Shown here piece after piece: positions 61,517 through 64,000 of a DNA stretch of 64,000 bases. Numbering within the stretch: the stretch's first letter is position 1; every line of letters begins with the position of its first letter. The stretch lies in the NCBI GenBank assembly GCA_030427985.1, contig JAUIBH010000009.1, positions 1 through 64,000 of the forward strand, read 5' to 3'. The translations under genes and the position numbers were made by a program. The DNA comes from Bacteroidia bacterium (lineage in GTDB: Bacteria > Bacteroidota > Bacteroidia > Flavobacteriales > Flavobacteriaceae). The notes under the pieces were generated by a model. That model was not told the origin of the DNA and did no database searches. It worked only from the letters and a program-made list of their open reading frames with translations.

Positions 61517-61526
61517 GGGATTGCTT

Positions 61527-62465
61527 TTAGAAGTTGTACACGACTTCCAAATTGTAGTCTTTGAGTGCTTTTTTGGCTTTCTCCAAGTCTTCGGTAAAGC
61601 CCAAAATATATCCGCCACCACCAGAACCACAGAGTTTTAGGTAATAATCATTGGTTTCAATACCGTGCTGCCACAATTGGTGGAATTTGGCCGGAATCAT
61701 AGGCTTAAAATGATCCAAAACTACGTGCGAAAGCTGTTTTAGGTTCCCGAAAAGGGATTTTACATTACCATTCAAGAAATCTTCCACACAGGCATCGGTA
61801 TGCTTTACAAACTGGTTTTTAATCATGTTCCTGAACCCTTCCTGCTTCATTTTCTCCATAAAAATCTGAACCATGGGTGCCGTCTCCCCTGTGATTCCAC
61901 TATCCAACAAAAACACAGCTCCTTTGCCGTTGGTATTTTGGGATGGAATGCTAGTGGATTCAATATTGTCCTGGGACTTAATGAGAATAGGCAGACTGAG
62001 GTAACTGTTCAAAGGATCTAATCCTGAGGACTTTCCGTGGAAAAAAGATTCCATTTTCCCGAAGATTTTTTTCAGCTTCAACAGCTTGTCCCTGGTAAGG
62101 TTTTCAAGAACAGTAATCTTATCATTGGCATATTTATCATAGATAGCGGCTACTAAGGCTCCACTACTTCCAATGCCATAGCCTTGCGGAATGGAGCTGT
62201 CAAAATACATTCCGTTGGCGATGTCCTTTTCCAAAGATGCCATATCAAAAGAGACCAAACCCTTTTCCCGCTCTTCAATATTTTTCAGGTATTCTGCAAA
62301 AGCCTTAAGACTTTCATTGGACTTTTTGGCCAAGTCAGAATCGTTTTTGTCCCGCTTTAAAGCTCCTTTAAAAAAGTTATAGGGAATTGAAAGCCCTTTG
62401 GAATCTTTGATGATTCCATACTCTCCGAAAAGTAAAATTTTAGAATAAAATAGTGGACCTTTCAT
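61527..62465 (-). CDS. Mevalonate kinase (GHMP family)
   Basis: A 312-residue GHMP kinase: KILLFGEYGIIKDSKGLSIP (N-terminal), ATP loop PQGYGIGSSGALVAAIYD and C-terminal KLCGSGGGGYILGFTED. Together with the decarboxylase upstream it supports the mevalonate route to isopentenyl diphosphate. A phosphomevalonate kinase is not visible, so a role for this protein there cannot be excluded. Confidence 0.87.
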   Translation of the reverse strand: MKGPLFYSKILLFGEYGIIKDSKGLSIPYNFFKGALKRDKNDSDLAKKSNESLKAFAEYLKNIEEREKGLVSFDMASLEKDIANGMYFDSSIPQGYGIGSSGALVAAIYDKYANDKITVLENLTRDKLLKLKKIFGKMESFFHGKSSGLDPLNSYLSLPILIKSQDNIESTSIPSQNTNGKGAVFLLDSGITGETAPMVQIFMEKMKQEGFRNMIKNQFVKHTDACVEDFLNGNVKSLFGNLKQLSHVVLDHFKPMIPAKFHQLWQHGIETNDYYLKLCGSGGGGYILGFTEDLEKAKKALKDYNLEVVYNF

Positions 62466-62596
62466 ATGCTTCTACCAAGATACAAACAATTTTGTTTAAT
62501 TTTAAATACATCTCGATAAACAAAACAGTTTTCTCCTTGAAATCACTGATTCCTTTTATAACACGGGACAAATAACGCAAAAAAACGGCTTAACTG

Positions 62597-63691
62597 TTAT
62601 TTCTTACCCATTATTTTTTTGGCACCAACGCCAATGCGGTCGCAAATATAGTGCCCATTCTCACAGTGTGCAACCAATTCATCCTGAATAAATTGAATGG
62701 CTTTTTCCTTTACCGATTCTGGGTAGAGTACATGCACATTGGCCCCAGCATCCAAGGTAAAACAAATGGGGACTTTGGACTCGCTTCGGTATTTCCAAAT
62801 TTTGTTGATGATTTCCAAGGTATCGGGTTTCATCAAAATAAAATAGGGCATACTGGTCATCATCATGGCGTGAAGGGTAAGTGCCTCACTTTCCACTATT
62901 TTGATAAAATCCTGCAAATTACCTTCCGCAAAAATGGATTTTAAATTATCTAAATTGTCAAAGGCCTGTTGAAACCTTTTTTCAGCGTATGGATGTCCAT
63001 GCATTAGATCGTGACCCACGGTGCTGCTCACTTGTTTTTGCCCTTTGTGTACCAACAAAATGGTATCGTGATAGTTTTTAAAAATAGGGTTGACCTCAAA
63101 CGGGTATTTGATTCCGTATAAATTTGAGCTACTGGGAATTTGGGGATGTTTGCCCCATTGGATTAAATCACCCTCAACACTCCTACAGGCACTTCCAGAG
63201 CCCAGTCGGGCCAAAAAAGATGCTTTTCTGGAGAAAAACATTTCATCCATTTCAGGGTTCAACTGCTTTTCAATCTCCATTAAACAAAGTGACAACGCCG
63301 CCATACCACTCGCTGACGATGCAATTCCACTACTGTGCGGAAAAGAATTGGAAGTTTCAATGGTAAAGTCATACTCCTTTAAAAAAGGCACATAGTCCGC
63401 AATCCGATTAAAAAAAGTTTCAATCTTTGGTTTGAAATCTGTCTTGGGCTTCCCTTCAAAAAGCAAATCAAAAGAGAATCCACCTGTATTACCCTCTTTC
63501 TTTTGATATGAAATTGTGGTAGTGGTAGCACAGGCATCCAATGTAAAACTAATGGAAGGGTTTGCCGGGATTTGATTGGCCAATTTGCCCCAATATTTCA
63601 CCAAGGCAATATTGCTGGGCGCTTTCCAAGTCACTTTTCCATTTTTAGAAAAATGTTGGTATGGTGCTGGCAAAAAATCTTTTTCCGTCAT
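62597..63691 (-). CDS. mvaD: Diphosphomevalonate decarboxylase
   Basis: A 364-residue GHMP enzyme making isopentenyl diphosphate: APSNIALVKYWGKLANQ (signature), NSFPHSSGIASSASGMAAL (ATP loop), RLGSGSACRSVEGDLIQWG (catalytic region) and the C-terminal ICFTLDAGANVHVLYP. ATG 63691 is preferred over 63727. Heads the minus-strand cluster mvaD - kinase - UbiA - rluB. Confidence 0.94.
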   Translation of the reverse strand: MTEKDFLPAPYQHFSKNGKVTWKAPSNIALVKYWGKLANQIPANPSISFTLDACATTTTISYQKKEGNTGGFSFDLLFEGKPKTDFKPKIETFFNRIADYVPFLKEYDFTIETSNSFPHSSGIASSASGMAALSLCLMEIEKQLNPEMDEMFFSRKASFLARLGSGSACRSVEGDLIQWGKHPQIPSSSNLYGIKYPFEVNPIFKNYHDTILLVHKGQKQVSSTVGHDLMHGHPYAEKRFQQAFDNLDNLKSIFAEGNLQDFIKIVESEALTLHAMMMTSMPYFILMKPDTLEIINKIWKYRSESKVPICFTLDAGANVHVLYPESVKEKAIQFIQDELVAHCENGHYICDRIGVGAKKIMGKK

Positions 63692-63783
63692 GGGAAAGCT
63701 ATTTGGGCAAATATACGGTTGCAACACTCGTATTGGAAATTGGATTGAAATAAATTCTTATTTTAGACGGAGTTGCACCAACC

Positions 63784-64000
63784 ATGAAAAAAAGAATCAT
63801 TTACATTGCCATAAGCATTGCCGTATGTTTGTTGATAGGGCTTCTAGCTGGATTCGCCACACAGAGCTCGGTAAATGATTGGTACGCTACCCTGAACAAA
63901 CCCGAATTTACTCCTCCCAACGCCCTTTTTGCACCCGTTTGGACGGTACTGTACGTCCTCATGGGAGTGGCTGCAGGGATTGTTTGGTCCAAAGGATACC
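63784..64000 (+). CDS. tspO: TspO/MBR family protein (5' part; runs off the window)
   Basis: First 72 codons of a TspO/translocator-protein homologue: one helix (IYIAISIAVCLLIGLLAGFA), then WYATLNKPEFTPPNALFAP and WTVLYVLMGVAAGIVW, the family signature. An integral membrane protein that binds porphyrins and other ligands; usually ~155 aa, so about half is missing. Divergent from mvaD with ~90 bases between. Confidence 0.88.
   Translation, partial: MKKRIIYIAISIAVCLLIGLLAGFATQSSVNDWYATLNKPEFTPPNALFAPVWTVLYVLMGVAAGIVWSKGY

Noticed and set aside
1-64000. CRISPR array, rRNA or tRNA genes, insertion sequences
   Set aside because: No regularly spaced repeats, no rRNA-like or tRNA-like segments and no DDE or HUH transposase genes were recognised on either strand.

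Overview
The window looks like a chromosomal segment of a marine member of the Flavobacteriaceae (Bacteroidetes), of the Muricauda/Flagellimonas type. Grounds: promoters fit the TTG / TAnnTTTG pattern of the phylum, Shine-Dalgarno sites are nearly absent, the genome is AT-rich, many secreted proteins are lipoproteins, and the arginine cluster, arsenosugar genes, GH3-like protein and mevalonate/UbiA cluster are typical of this family. No rRNA, tRNA or CRISPR array was seen.

Layout. 1-5440: a small integrated mobile element with a tyrosine recombinase, a compact HUH-type replication-initiator candidate, two one-domain HTH (excisionase-like) genes, a lipoprotein cargo gene between direct repeats, and a GTAC-rich right end closed by a terminator. 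5490-7376: HigBA toxin-antitoxin, a DUF4145 protein and an XRE regulator. 7943-24046: regulators (TetR, AraC), a large FG-GAP/ASPIC lipoprotein, a degenerate SRAP protein, membrane and envelope genes (cardiolipin synthase, small OMP), GH3, a VWA/TonB-plug mosaic protein and a rhodanese lipoprotein. 24194-30152: a hybrid histidine kinase, then an arsenosugar operon (two glycosyltransferases, nucleoside phosphorylase, ArsM, DUF547) that lacks the radical-SAM gene arsS. 30158-41396: envelope and carbohydrate genes, ending in an exported GH78 hydrolase with three glycan-assembly glycosyltransferases.

41443-50778: a complete arginine operon (GNAT, argG, argC, proC, argD, argF', argB, argE, argH), headed by a 26-residue leader peptide with a terminal Arg-Arg-Arg, so attenuation by arginine supply is likely. 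REP-like palindromes sit in its gaps.

50779-59705: the most unusual part. Single accessory genes, all on the + strand, are wedged between core genes (argH, an M1 peptidase, a DUF885 lipoprotein, rluB). Four share a repeated upstream leader. Two are bounded by gene-specific 10-bp inverted repeats, and three are followed by a long hairpin ending in ACCGATACGTG. All six arm mismatches in these hairpins become G-T wobbles only if the bottom strand folds, as in integron attC sites. No integron integrase is present and the consensus is not canonical, so this looks like an integron-like or CALIN-like cassette system. Two insertions also left truncated copies of the neighbouring core gene.

59706-64000: rluB, a UbiA prenyltransferase, mevalonate kinase and diphosphomevalonate decarboxylase on the minus strand (isoprenoid supply), then the start of tspO.
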